In this document: positions 1 through 9,228 of the stretch, one piece after another
Position numbering within the stretch: the stretch's first letter is position 1
How the letters are laid out: the number at the start of each line of letters is the position of its first letter
Assembly (NCBI GenBank): GCA_027320105.1
Contig: DAHVMA010000056.1
Span: forward strand, 1-64,000
From: JAKAQB01 sp027320105
GTDB lineage: Bacteria; Actinomycetota; Acidimicrobiia; Acidimicrobiales; Palsa-688
Direction: 5' to 3'
DNA length: 64,000 bases
Position numbers and translations under genes: made by a program
Notes under the pieces: generated by a model
The model's database searches: none
Seen by the model: only the letters and a program-made list of their open reading frames with translations
Told to the model about the DNA's origin: nothing

Positions 1-83
1 GGGTGCCGGGGTGGCGGGGTGCCGGAGTGCCGGGGTGCCGGGGTGGCGGGGCGGCGGGGCGGCGGGGCGGCGGGGCGCCGCCG
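1..83. repeat. G-rich low-complexity tract downstream of aceE
   Basis: Irregular tandem copies of GGGGTGCC and GGGGTGGC pass into GGCGG repeats just beyond the aceE stop codon. The G-runs could form quadruplex structures in DNA, or C-rich RNA at the 3' end of the aceE transcript. No gene is visible here, and the tract continues off the window. Confidence 0.6.
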
Positions 84-85
84 GC

Positions 86-2800
86 CTACACCGTCCGGGG
101 GTCGGGCGACTCGGGGTCGATCCCGTAGGTGGCGATGGCCGCCTCCACCTCGTCCGCCTTGCCCTCGCCGGCGAAGCGCAGCGCGTCGAGCACGGCCACG
201 ACGATGTGGGCGGCGTCGGTCTCGAAGTGACGGCGCAGGGCCGCCCGGTCGTCGCTGCGCCCGAACCCGTCCGTCCCGAGGGGAGTGAACGGTCCCGGAA
301 CCCAGCGGGCGACCTGCTCGGGGACGACCTTCATGAAGTCGGTGACCGCCACGACCGGCGCCTCGCCGGCCGGGCCCTCACGCAACACCTCCGTCACGTA
401 CGGCACCCGCGGCTGGAGGGAGGGGTGGAGGCGGTTCCAGCGCTCCACGGACAGGGCGTCCTCCCGGAGCGCTTTGTAGCTCGTCGCCGACCACAGCTCC
501 GCTGCGACGTCGTGGTGGCCGGCGAGCAGTTCCGCTGCCTCGGCGGCAGCCCTCCACGCCGTTCCCGAGAAGAGGATCCTGGCTCGCCTGGACGGCCCGT
601 CAGGGGCCCCGGCGAAGCGGTAGAGCCCCCGGAGGATGCCGTCGCCGGCGCCCGGGGGCTTGGCGGGCATCGGGTAGTTCTCGTTGTAGAGCGTCAGGTA
701 GTAGAAGACATCCTCGGGCTCGGGGCCGTACATCCGGCGGATGCCCTCCTCGACGATCGCCGCCGTCTCGTAGGCGAACGACGGGTCGTAAGCCTGGCAG
801 TTGGGCACGGCGGCCGCGAGGACCAGGGAGTGGCCGTCGTCGTGCTGCAGCCCCTCGCCTAGCAGCGTGGTGCGCCCGGCGGTGGCGCCGAGCATGAATC
901 CCCGGCCTCGCATGTCGGCGAAGGCCCAGATCAGGTCGCCGACGCGCTGGAAGCCGAACATGGAGTAGAAGATGAAGAAGGGGACCATCGGCTGGCCCCA
1001 TGTGGCGTAGGCGGTGCCGGCGGCGGTGAAGTCGGCCATGCTGCCGGCCTCGGAGATGCCTTCCTCGAGGATCTGGCCGTCGACCGCCTCGGAGTACGAC
1101 AGCATCAGCTTGGAGTCGACCGGTTCGTACAGCTGGCCGAAGGGGGCGTAGATCTTCACCTCCTTGAACAGCGCGTCCAGCCCGAAGGTGCGGGCCTCGT
1201 CGGGGATGATCGGAACGACCCTCTGGCCGATGCCCTTGTCCCGCAGCATGTTCCGCAGCATCACAGCGAAGGCCATCGTGGTGGACACCGCCCGCCCGCC
1301 CGAACCCTCGGCGAGCTCGGCGAACGTCTTGGTGGCCGGCGCCGGCAGGGGCTTGGAGCGGACGGCGCGGTGGGGGAGGGAACCGCTGAGGGCCGCCCGC
1401 CGCTCCATCATGTACTGGTACTCGATGCTGTCGGCCGCCGGACGGTAGAACGGCGGCTCGCCCTTCTCCAGGGCGGCGTCGGGGATCTCCTCCTCCAGGT
1501 AGAGCCGGTCGCGCAGCCGCTTCAGCTGTGCCGACGTCATCTTCTTGATCTGGTGGGTGGAGTTGCGGCCCTCGATCTCCGGCCCGAGGGTCCATCCCTT
1601 CACCGTCTTGGCGAGGATCACGGTCGGCTGGCCGGTGGTCTCCACCGCCGCCTTGTAGGCGGCGTACAGCTTCCGGTAGTCGTGGCCGCCCCGTGGCAGG
1701 GTCCGCAGGTCGTCGTCGGAGAGGTGCTCGACCGCCCGGCGCAGGCGCGGGTCGGGGCCGAAGAAGTGCTCCCGGATGTAGGCGCCGTCCTCGGTGGCGA
1801 ACTTCTGGAACTCGCCGTCGACCGTCGTGTTCATCTTGTTGAGCAGGACCCCGTCCACGTCGCGGGCCAGCAGCTCGTCCCACCTCGAGCCCCATATCAC
1901 CTTGATCACGTTCCATCCCGCCCCCCGGAACGTCGCTTCCAGCTCCTGGATGATCTTGCCGTTGCCGCGCACCGGGCCATCCAGGCGCTGCAGGTTGCAG
2001 TTGACGACGAACGTGAGGTTGTCGAGCTGCTCCCGGCCTGCCAGCGACAACGCCCCGAGGGTCTCGGGCTCGTCGCACTCACCGTCGCCGAGGAAGCACC
2101 ACACGCGGGACTGGGAGGTGTCCGCGATGCGTCGGTGGTGCAGGTACCGGTTGAACCGGGCCTGGTAGATGGCGTTGAGCGGGCCGATGCCCATCGAGAC
2201 GGTCGGGAACTCCCAAAAGCCCGGCATCAGCCGGGGGTGGGGGTAGGAGGGCAGCCCACCCGTGCCCGCCGCCGCGCCTTTCAACTCCTGGCGGAAGTTG
2301 ACGAGCTGATCCTCGGTGAGCCGCCCTTCCATGTAGGCCCGGGCGTAGATGCCGGGCGCGGCGTGACCCTGGAAGTACACCTGGTCGCCCGCCTGGCCGT
2401 TGGCCTTGCCTCGGAAGAAGTGGTTGAACCCCACCTCGTAGAGGCTGGCCGAGCTGGCGTAGGTGGCCAGGTGGCCGCCGATGCCCTCGGCCATGTGGTT
2501 GGCGCGCACGACCATGATCGCGGCGTTCCACCGGATGTAGGCCCGGATCCGTCGTTCGACGTGCTCGTCGCCCGGGAACCACGGCTCGAGGTCGGCGGGG
2601 ATGGTGTTCACGTACGGCGTCGACACCGTCGCGGGGAAGCCCACCTGGTTCTCCCGGGCGCGCTCGAGCAGCTTCATGAGCAGGAAGCGCGCTCGCGTCT
2701 TGCCGTGCGTGTCGAGCACGGCGTCGAAGGAGTCGACCCATTCCGCGGTCTCGGTCGGGTCGATGTCCGGCAGTTGGTGCGAGAAACCGTCGAAGATCAC
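86..2800 (-). CDS. aceE: Pyruvate dehydrogenase E1 component, homodimeric type
   Basis: Thiamine-diphosphate enzyme that decarboxylates pyruvate and acetylates the lipoyl arm of the E2 subunit in the cytoplasmic pyruvate dehydrogenase complex. The 904 residues match the usual 880-930 of the single-chain (AceE) family rather than the split alpha/beta type. The TPP/Mg motif is seen as GDGECDEPE followed by NCNLQRLDGPVRGN. It starts with GTG (MIFDGF). The gene diverges from rnhA across 43 bases. The partner E2 and E3 genes are not adjacent, but an lpd-E2-lipoate cluster lies 9 kb away and could supply them. Identification is firm. Confidence 0.96.
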   Translation of the reverse strand: MIFDGFSHQLPDIDPTETAEWVDSFDAVLDTHGKTRARFLLMKLLERARENQVGFPATVSTPYVNTIPADLEPWFPGDEHVERRIRAYIRWNAAIMVVRANHMAEGIGGHLATYASSASLYEVGFNHFFRGKANGQAGDQVYFQGHAAPGIYARAYMEGRLTEDQLVNFRQELKGAAAGTGGLPSYPHPRLMPGFWEFPTVSMGIGPLNAIYQARFNRYLHHRRIADTSQSRVWCFLGDGECDEPETLGALSLAGREQLDNLTFVVNCNLQRLDGPVRGNGKIIQELEATFRGAGWNVIKVIWGSRWDELLARDVDGVLLNKMNTTVDGEFQKFATEDGAYIREHFFGPDPRLRRAVEHLSDDDLRTLPRGGHDYRKLYAAYKAAVETTGQPTVILAKTVKGWTLGPEIEGRNSTHQIKKMTSAQLKRLRDRLYLEEEIPDAALEKGEPPFYRPAADSIEYQYMMERRAALSGSLPHRAVRSKPLPAPATKTFAELAEGSGGRAVSTTMAFAVMLRNMLRDKGIGQRVVPIIPDEARTFGLDALFKEVKIYAPFGQLYEPVDSKLMLSYSEAVDGQILEEGISEAGSMADFTAAGTAYATWGQPMVPFFIFYSMFGFQRVGDLIWAFADMRGRGFMLGATAGRTTLLGEGLQHDDGHSLVLAAAVPNCQAYDPSFAYETAAIVEEGIRRMYGPEPEDVFYYLTLYNENYPMPAKPPGAGDGILRGLYRFAGAPDGPSRRARILFSGTAWRAAAEAAELLAGHHDVAAELWSATSYKALREDALSVERWNRLHPSLQPRVPYVTEVLREGPAGEAPVVAVTDFMKVVPEQVARWVPGPFTPLGTDGFGRSDDRAALRRHFETDAAHIVVAVLDALRFAGEGKADEVEAAIATYGIDPESPDPRTV

Positions 2801-2843
2801 CCATCCATCGTCGCGCCGTTGGTGACCGTGCCAGGATCGACCG

Positions 2844-3317
2844 GTGCCCGATGCCCTCCGACCTGCACCGCCCCCTCCCCCTACGATCGTCTACACCGAC
2901 GGTGCCTGCAAGGGAAACCCGGGGCCGGGAGGCTGGGCGTGGGCCGTGCCGGGTGGGCCCTTCCGGTCCGGCGCAGTCGTACTGACGACGAACCAGCGGA
3001 TGGAGATCCAAGCGGTGCTCGAGGCGGTGACGACCCTTCCCGGCCCCCTCGACGTGGTGAGCGACTCGACCTACGTCGTCAACTGCTTCCGGGACCGGTG
3101 GTGGGCGGGTTGGGAGCGCCGCGGGTGGCGGAGCTCCCAGGGGAAGCCCGTGGCCAACCAGGACCTGTGGCGGCCGTTGCTGGAGGCCTACCACCGGTCC
3201 CCGGGACGGCTGTCGTTCCGCTGGGTGAAGGGTCACGGCGTCGATCCCATGAACGACCTGGTTGACCGGCTCGCCGTGGAGGCGGCCGAACGCCAAGCGG
3301 GCAGGGACGGGGGTTGA
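2844..3317 (+). CDS. rnhA: Ribonuclease HI
   Basis: Cleaves the RNA strand of RNA-DNA hybrids. The 157-residue length is typical. The catalytic carboxylates are in place: Asp in YTDGACKGNPGPGGW, Glu in MEIQAVLEAV, Asp in VVSDSTYV and Asp in NDLVDRLA, with the flexible-loop His in KGHGVDPMND. The N-terminus has about 12 extra residues rich in proline before the first strand. The start is GTG. The gene stands alone, divergent from aceE and convergent with the arginase-family gene. Confidence 0.93.
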   Translation: MPDALRPAPPPPPTIVYTDGACKGNPGPGGWAWAVPGGPFRSGAVVLTTNQRMEIQAVLEAVTTLPGPLDVVSDSTYVVNCFRDRWWAGWERRGWRSSQGKPVANQDLWRPLLEAYHRSPGRLSFRWVKGHGVDPMNDLVDRLAVEAAERQAGRDGG

Positions 3318-3458
3318 CTGCTGCGATCAGCCGGCCGCCGGAGCGACGCTGCCGTCGTTGCCGTGGCCGGCCAAGAGGCCGCTGACGGCGATGCGCAGGG
3401 TGGTCGTAGCGAGGCCCATGCGTACCTTCTTCCCCATCCCCGGGCATCTCACCCGCCC

Positions 3459-4481
3459 TCATCCCAAGGGACGGCGACCTTCCAGCAACGCGTCGCCTGG
3501 GGCGCGCACGGGCAGGCCGGCCTCCCGGCGAGCCTTCCACGCCACTCCGGCGAGGGCCTCGAGCACCACCCGGTTGCCGAGGTAGGCGGTCACCTCGGCG
3601 TGGTCGTATGGCGGGGAGACCTCGACGACGTCGAGGCCGGCGATCGGCATCTCCATGCAGGTGCGGCGGACCGCGTCGAGCAGCTGGCGGCCGGTCAGGC
3701 CCCCCGGTTCTGGCGTACCCGTTCCCGGCGCCATGCCCGGGTCGACGACGTCCACGTCGACGGAGAGGAACACGGCGTCACAGCCGTCGGTCGCGATCTC
3801 GAACGCCTCGCTCAGGCAGGCGTCGAGGCCGCGGCCCACCACCTCGGTCATCTCGAAGCTCCTCATCTGCTGCTCTGCCATCCACGCCAGCGTCTCAGGC
3901 TCCGGCCAGTACCCCCGCAGCCCGATCTGCAAGAAGCGGTCTCCGCGAACGGCGCCGGACTCGATGAGCCGGCGCATGGGCGTCCCGTGACCGTACAGCG
4001 CCCCGAACTGGGAGTCGCCCGTGTCGGCGTGGGCGTCGAAGTGGATCATCGACACCCGTCCCCAACCGATATGGCGGGCTACGCCGGTGGCGTCGGGCCA
4101 CGTGATGGTGTGGTCGCCGCCGAGGATCACCGGTACCGCCCCGCTGGTCGCGATGCGCTGCACCGCCGCCTCGAGCCTGGCGAGCGACGCCCCGGTCTCG
4201 CCCGAGGGCATCTCCACGTCGCCGGCGTCGACGACAGCGAGCTCCTTCAGCGGGTCGACGTCGAGGGCGAGGTGAGGGCGGCTCCCGTCATGAGGCAGGT
4301 AGTCGGTGAGCCGGATGGCCTGGGGGCCCAACCGCGTCCCCGGCCGGTGCGAGGTACCGCCGTCGAACGGCGCCCCGACGATCACCGCCCTGGCGTGCTC
4401 CCACGACGACGCCTGCTCGAGGTCGGCCGGGGGTACCCCGAGGAAGGTGGCGTCCGGCCCGTACAGGTTCCCGATCCTCAC
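3459..4481 (-). CDS. speB: Arginase/agmatinase family ureohydrolase
   Basis: Binuclear manganese hydrolase that releases urea or a related product from a guanidino compound. The metal ligands are visible: GGDHTITW, HFDAHADTGDS and SVDVDVVDP. At 340 residues it is slightly longer than typical agmatinase (about 310). It follows murJ with a 4-base gap and starts at GTG, behind a GAGGA sequence at the murJ end. The substrate (agmatine, guanidinobutyrate or other) cannot be read from the sequence, so the gene symbol is tentative. The family assignment is firm. Confidence 0.85.
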   Translation of the reverse strand: MRIGNLYGPDATFLGVPPADLEQASSWEHARAVIVGAPFDGGTSHRPGTRLGPQAIRLTDYLPHDGSRPHLALDVDPLKELAVVDAGDVEMPSGETGASLARLEAAVQRIATSGAVPVILGGDHTITWPDATGVARHIGWGRVSMIHFDAHADTGDSQFGALYGHGTPMRRLIESGAVRGDRFLQIGLRGYWPEPETLAWMAEQQMRSFEMTEVVGRGLDACLSEAFEIATDGCDAVFLSVDVDVVDPGMAPGTGTPEPGGLTGRQLLDAVRRTCMEMPIAGLDVVEVSPPYDHAEVTAYLGNRVVLEALAGVAWKARREAGLPVRAPGDALLEGRRPLG

Positions 4482-4485
4482 GGCC

Positions 4486-6375
4486 CTATCCTCGCGTGGC
4501 CGGCCGCAGGCGGCGCAGGAGCGGCCCGACGACGGCCTGCACCTCGCCGATGCCGAGCAGCCACGCCAACCCGAGGAACACCCCGGAACCGACCACGGTC
4601 TCCACGGCGACCCTCGCCAGCAACACCGGGTCTCCGCCGCTGTGAGGGAAGCCGTGGCCGACGACCCCGACGGCCAGCGCCATCACTGCCGTGGCAGCGG
4701 TCACCCGCAGGAGCGAGCGGCCGGTGAACACCCCACCGAGATGCCCCACGTGCCGGCGCAGGTAGCCGGCGGCGGCCAGGGACGCCACCGTGTACGGCGC
4801 TGCCCACGCGATGGCCAGGCCGGGCACGCCGAGCACCCGGAAGAGGGGGTAGGCGGCAACCACGGTGAGCCCGTTCTCGAGCGCGTAGATGGCGAACATG
4901 GCCCGGGTGTCCTTCATCGCCTGCAGCGCGCGGGCCAGGGGCAGCAACATGCTGAACCCTGGCAGGCCCAGCGCGAACACTGCCAGCGTCGAACCGAGCA
5001 CCTCGGTCTTGCCGGCATGCACGGCCCCGTGGTGGGCCAGCAACTGGATGACCGGGCGGGCGACGATGGCGTAGCCGATGGCGACTGGCACCAGTAGGGC
5101 GTAGGTGGTGCGCACGCCGAGGATCACCCGCCGGAGGAACGCCACGTGGTCCCTGTCGGCCCAGCGCTCGGCGAGGTCGGGCATGATGGCCGAGGCGATC
5201 GACACGGCGAACAGCGAGTACGGGAGCTGGAAGAACTGGTACGCCAGCGTGTACACGGTGAAGTCGCCGCTGTGGCGGTTGGCTATGACGGCGACCAGGT
5301 TGTAGGAGACCTGGTTGGCGACGACGACGCCGACGAGCCACGCCGACAGGCCGAGGAGCCGGCGCACCGCCGGGTGGCGCGGTGCCCACCGGGGTCGCCT
5401 CCACACGCCCGCACGGACCATCGCCGGTAGCTGCACGGCGAACTGCACCACGTAGCCCGCTGTCGTGCCGAGACCGAGCACGAGCAGGCCGGTGCGGTCG
5501 TGCTCGAACGCCGGCAGGGAGAGGTGGCGGGTGATGGCGCCTGTCACTCCCAGCGCCCCGATGGCGATCAGGTTGTTGATCACCGGGGAGAAGGCAGCGG
5601 TGCCGAAGCGGCGGCGGGCGTTGAGGAGCGCCGTGCTCACCACGATGGCGCCGAGGAAGAACACCTGCGGCGCGAACAGGCGGAGCAGCTTCGTGCCGAC
5701 GACGAGCTCCTCGCGCTTGGTGCTGCTGGTGGACAGCAGGAGGTAGAAGTGGACCACCCACGGTGCCAGCAGGAACAGCGCCACCGACAGCGCCACCAAC
5801 GCGGCGCTGACGGTTCCCAGCACAGCCGAAATGCCGCCGTCACCTCGACCCGCGTCTTCCCGGCGCAACTCGTCCACGAAGACCGGGATCATGGTCGCCG
5901 CGAGGATCCCGCCCAACAAGAGGTCGTAGATCGTGTTCGGCACGGCGTTCGCGAAGTTGTAGGCGTCGGTCAGCCCGTTGATGCCGAGCAGGTAGGTTGC
6001 GACGAGCACCCGGAGGAACCCGGTGAGCCGCGACAGCAGCGTGCCGGCGGCGAGCACGCCCGTGTCCTGGCGCAGCGATCGCTGCTCGGGCAGGCTCGCG
6101 GGGGATGCCGGCGCCGGCGGGGGGGCGGGTCGGGGAGCGGGCTGCGAGAGCTCGGGCGAAGGAGGGGGTGGTATCACGCGGGGGGCGGGCGGCGGGGGGG
6201 CCGTCTCAGGTGGCGGTACGGGCGGGGCAGGGAACCGGAGGACCGGCAGCTCGGGCCTGGGTGGCGCCTCGGCGGCATCCTGGTCGTACAGGCGCGACCG
6301 GCGGCCCCTCGGGCGCCCGGCTGGCCGCTTGGGCTCGGGGGCGTCCTGGTCGAAGAACCGGCCGGTGGGGGCCAT
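4486..6375 (-). CDS. murJ: Lipid II flippase MurJ with proline-rich N-terminal extension
   Basis: Integral membrane flippase of the MVF/MOP family that moves lipid II across the cytoplasmic membrane for peptidoglycan synthesis. After about 100 hydrophilic residues the typical core begins (GVLAAGTLLSRLTGFLRVL), followed by many hydrophobic segments consistent with about 14 helices. The extension holds two short repeated motifs (FDQDAPEP and YDQDAAEA) and a long Pro/Ala stretch, giving 629 residues against about 520 for the core. In mycobacteria MurJ carries C-terminal regulatory domains; here the addition is N-terminal and cytoplasmic. The speB-like gene follows 4 bases later. Confidence 0.9.
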   Translation of the reverse strand: MAPTGRFFDQDAPEPKRPAGRPRGRRSRLYDQDAAEAPPRPELPVLRFPAPPVPPPETAPPPPAPRVIPPPPSPELSQPAPRPAPPPAPASPASLPEQRSLRQDTGVLAAGTLLSRLTGFLRVLVATYLLGINGLTDAYNFANAVPNTIYDLLLGGILAATMIPVFVDELRREDAGRGDGGISAVLGTVSAALVALSVALFLLAPWVVHFYLLLSTSSTKREELVVGTKLLRLFAPQVFFLGAIVVSTALLNARRRFGTAAFSPVINNLIAIGALGVTGAITRHLSLPAFEHDRTGLLVLGLGTTAGYVVQFAVQLPAMVRAGVWRRPRWAPRHPAVRRLLGLSAWLVGVVVANQVSYNLVAVIANRHSGDFTVYTLAYQFFQLPYSLFAVSIASAIMPDLAERWADRDHVAFLRRVILGVRTTYALLVPVAIGYAIVARPVIQLLAHHGAVHAGKTEVLGSTLAVFALGLPGFSMLLPLARALQAMKDTRAMFAIYALENGLTVVAAYPLFRVLGVPGLAIAWAAPYTVASLAAAGYLRRHVGHLGGVFTGRSLLRVTAATAVMALAVGVVGHGFPHSGGDPVLLARVAVETVVGSGVFLGLAWLLGIGEVQAVVGPLLRRLRPATRG

Positions 6376-6462
6376 CGGGTCATGGTGCTGCGGACGGGCC
6401 GGCCCCGTCCAGCGGACCGGGCGCCGGGGCGGCCGGCGGGACAGGTCCGAGCCGGCTGCCGG

Positions 6463-6468
6463 TAGGGT
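6463..6468 (+). promoter_or_regulatory. -10 box (TAGGGT) for leaderless purB
   Basis: TAGGGT fits the TAnnnT consensus and lies 7 bases before the GTG at 6476, so transcription would start at or next to the first base of the start codon. No Shine-Dalgarno sequence is present, which agrees with a leaderless mRNA. The call is inferred from spacing only. Confidence 0.5.
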
Positions 6469-6475
6469 CCGCTGT

Positions 6476-7843
6476 GTGATCTCGCCTCTCGACGGGCGCT
6501 ACGCCGGGCAGCTCGCCGACGTGGCCGCCCTGTTCTCGGAGGAGGCGCTGTTCCGCCGCCGGTTCCAGGTGGAAGTGGCCTGGTACCGGGCCCTGGCCGC
6601 CCACCCCGGCATCCCGGAGCTGCCCGCCCTCCCCCCCCACCTCGACGCAGCGCTCGACGCGTGGGGCCCTCCGGACGTGGCGGCCATCCGCCGGCTCGAG
6701 GGCGTGACCAACCACGACGTCAAGGCCGTGGAGTACCACCTGAAGCGGCGCCTGGCCGACGCCGGCGTACCGCCGGAGCAGCGCGAGCTCGTCCACTTCG
6801 CCTGCACGAGCGAGGATGTCAACAACCTCGCCCACTCCTTGATGCTCAGGGACGGCCTGGCCACTGTGTGGGTGCCGGAGGCGGACGGCCTCGTGGCCGG
6901 GGTGACCGCCATGGCCCGGGCCCATGCCGCCACGCCGATGCCGGCGCACACCCACGGCCAGCCCGCCACGCCGACGACGCTGGGGAAGGAGCTGGCGGTG
7001 TTCGTCGCCCGGTGGCGGCGCCAGCTCGACGGCGTGCGGGCGCTGCGCCTCACAGGCAAGCTCAACGGGGCGACGGGAACCTACAGCGCCCATGTGGTCG
7101 CCTATCCCGAGATCGACTGGCTGGCATTGTCCCGCTCGTTCGTCGAGGGCCTCGGGCTCTCCTGGAACCCGCTCACGACCCAGATCGAACCGCACGACAC
7201 CCACGGGGAGGCCTTTCACCTCCTGCTGCGCTTCGACGCGATCCTGCTCGACTTCTGCCGCGACCTCTGGGAGTACATCAGCCGCGGGTACCTGCGCCAG
7301 CGGCCCTCCCCCGGGGAGGTCGGCTCCTCCACCATGCCCCACAAGGTCAACCCCATCGACTTCGAGAACGCCGAGGCCAACGTGGGGCTCGCCGACGCCG
7401 TGCTCGCCCACCTCGCCGCCAAGCTCCCCGTGAGCCGCATGCAGAGGGACCTGTCGGACAGCTCCGCCCTCCGCAACGTCGGGGTGGGCGTCGGCCACGC
7501 CGTGCTCGCCATCCGCTCCGCCCGGCGCGGCCTCGCCCGCGTCGAGGCCGACGTCGACGCCATGGCGGCGGCCCTCGACCGTCACTGGGAGGTGCTGGCC
7601 GAGGCGGTCCAGACCGTCATGCGCCGCCACGGCCTGCCCGAGCCCTACGAGCAGCTGAAGGCGTTGACCCGCGGCGCCGTCGTCGGACCGGCCGAGATCC
7701 GGGCGTTCGTCGCCGGCCTCGGCCTGCCCACCGACGCCGAGGCCCGACTGCTGGCGCTCACGCCGGCGACCTACACAGGGCTCGCCGCCCGGCTTGCCGA
7801 GCGGTACCTGAACGAGGACGGGGCCGGCGGCGGCGGCGGCTAG
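6476..7843 (+). CDS. purB: Adenylosuccinate lyase
   Basis: Catalyses two fumarate-releasing steps of purine synthesis, SAICAR to AICAR and adenylosuccinate to AMP. The start is set at GTG 6476, giving MISPLDGRYAGQ, the conserved family N-terminus; anything upstream is non-homologous. The fumarase/aspartase signature is seen as GSSTMPHKVNPIDFEN, and FACTSEDVNNLAHSL is typical of the long bacterial PurB class. Its 455 residues match that class. The stop codon overlaps the mftF stop by 4 bases in a convergent arrangement. Confidence 0.95.
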   Translation: MISPLDGRYAGQLADVAALFSEEALFRRRFQVEVAWYRALAAHPGIPELPALPPHLDAALDAWGPPDVAAIRRLEGVTNHDVKAVEYHLKRRLADAGVPPEQRELVHFACTSEDVNNLAHSLMLRDGLATVWVPEADGLVAGVTAMARAHAATPMPAHTHGQPATPTTLGKELAVFVARWRRQLDGVRALRLTGKLNGATGTYSAHVVAYPEIDWLALSRSFVEGLGLSWNPLTTQIEPHDTHGEAFHLLLRFDAILLDFCRDLWEYISRGYLRQRPSPGEVGSSTMPHKVNPIDFENAEANVGLADAVLAHLAAKLPVSRMQRDLSDSSALRNVGVGVGHAVLAIRSARRGLARVEADVDAMAAALDRHWEVLAEAVQTVMRRHGLPEPYEQLKALTRGAVVGPAEIRAFVAGLGLPTDAEARLLALTPATYTGLAARLAERYLNEDGAGGGGG

Positions 7844-9228
7844 GTGCCGGCGATCGGCAGGAACAGCGCCGGCCCGTTCGTGCCCCCGGAGGGCAGGAGA
7901 CCCGAGGGCAGGAGGCACCGGATGCTGCCTGCCCGCCAGGCGCCGGCCCACACGCCGGCGCCGTAGGCGCGGTCGTCGGCGAGGCGGAGCGGGTCGCCGA
8001 TCACCGGGAGCATGCTGACGGCGACGGCGCGCCGGGCGCGGGTGGACACGGCGGCGGCCGCCAGCGCGAGCGGCCACCAGGATCGGCGCAGCGCCCGGGC
8101 CAGTTGGGGGCCGGCACGCGCCTGTGCCGCCAGGGCCGGCAGGATCACGTCGGTGGCGCCGGGGCCGGTGCCCAACGCCACCACGAGCGCAGCGCCGCCG
8201 GCCGCCAAGACCCCCGCCACCGGCCTTCCTCCGGCGACGAGGCCCCAGGCCAGGAGGGTCGGCCAGCGTGCGGCGGCGGGCGCCACCCTGGCACCGTGGC
8301 GGGCGGCGAGCGGTGCCGCCGACATCCCGTAGGAGCACCGCTGCGTCGCCCAGAGCCACAGCGTCGGGCGCATCGGGTGCTCGGCTACCACCGCCGGGGT
8401 GTAGAGCACCCGCCCGGCGACCCGCCAGACCAGGTCGACGTCCTCGCCGGCCCGCAGCTGCTCGTCGAACCCACCGGCTGCCTCGAGCGCCGCCCGGCGG
8501 ACGAGGAGGACGGTGGAGGGGACGTACGGCACCGACGTCCCGGGCCGGACGACTGCCGGCCGCTCGCCGCAGTCGAGCGGCGAGCGGGTGCGCTCGTAGG
8601 CGGCGAGCCACGCCGGCGTGCCGGGCGCCGGCACCGCCCGGATGCGTGGGGCGACGGCGGCGACCGCTGGGTCGGCGAAGAAGCCGAGGAGCGTGCCGGG
8701 GAAACCCTGCGGCATGACGCAGTCGGCGTCGACGAAGGCCACCACGTCGGCGGTGGTCGCCGTCCGCCACCCTGTGTTGCGGGCGGCGGCCGGGCCGCCG
8801 GCCGACGCCCGGCGCGCGAGGCGCGTGCCGGGCCGGCGGGCGAGGGCGTGCTCCACGGCGGCGCCGTCGGACGACCCGTCGTCCACCACGACCACATCCA
8901 GCGAGGGGTCCATGCTCGCCAGCGTCTCGGCCAGGCCCCGGGGCCGGTCGCGGACGGGGATCACCACGGTGACCGCCAACCCGGCGGGCTCGTCCCCGGG
9001 CAGCGGCACGGCCAGGCCGCCGTCGACCAAGCGACCGGCCAGGTGCCGTTGGGCGAGCCCGTCGCCCACCGGCACGCCCACCGACCAGGCGTCGACGAGC
9101 CGATCGCCGGCCGGCGTGAGCCGCAGCCGGCGCCAGGGTGACCCTCCAGTCAGCACCCCTGGCCGGGGCCGGCGCACGCAGGGCCCCAACAGCAGCCGGG
9201 TCCCCGCCGGGACCGGGACGGAGCTCAA
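7840..9228 (-). CDS. mftF: Mycofactocin glycosyltransferase MftF
   Basis: Family 2 glycosyltransferase that, in characterised systems, adds a beta-1,4-glucan chain to premycofactocin. The GT-A core starts near residue 80 with VTVVIPVRDRP, followed by VVVVDDGSSDG and FVDADCVMP (the DxD metal motif), then AGEDVDLVWRV. An N-terminal PqqD-like segment (VLTGGSPWRRLRLTPAG) and C-terminal hydrophobic helices match the MftF layout. The start is TTG 9228, overlapping the SDR stop (TTGA). At 462 residues it is close to Mycobacterium MftF (about 470). It is the last gene of the operon. Confidence 0.88.
   Translation of the reverse strand: MSSVPVPAGTRLLLGPCVRRPRPGVLTGGSPWRRLRLTPAGDRLVDAWSVGVPVGDGLAQRHLAGRLVDGGLAVPLPGDEPAGLAVTVVIPVRDRPRGLAETLASMDPSLDVVVVDDGSSDGAAVEHALARRPGTRLARRASAGGPAAARNTGWRTATTADVVAFVDADCVMPQGFPGTLLGFFADPAVAAVAPRIRAVPAPGTPAWLAAYERTRSPLDCGERPAVVRPGTSVPYVPSTVLLVRRAALEAAGGFDEQLRAGEDVDLVWRVAGRVLYTPAVVAEHPMRPTLWLWATQRCSYGMSAAPLAARHGARVAPAAARWPTLLAWGLVAGGRPVAGVLAAGGAALVVALGTGPGATDVILPALAAQARAGPQLARALRRSWWPLALAAAAVSTRARRAVAVSMLPVIGDPLRLADDRAYGAGVWAGAWRAGSIRCLLPSGLLPSGGTNGPALFLPIAGT

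Noticed and set aside
1370..3265. Long open frame on the plus strand, antisense to aceE
   Set aside because: It is a compositional shadow of the GC-rich aceE gene on the other strand; the translation is Arg/Gly/Val-rich with no domain, and rnhA occupies the true plus-strand frame.
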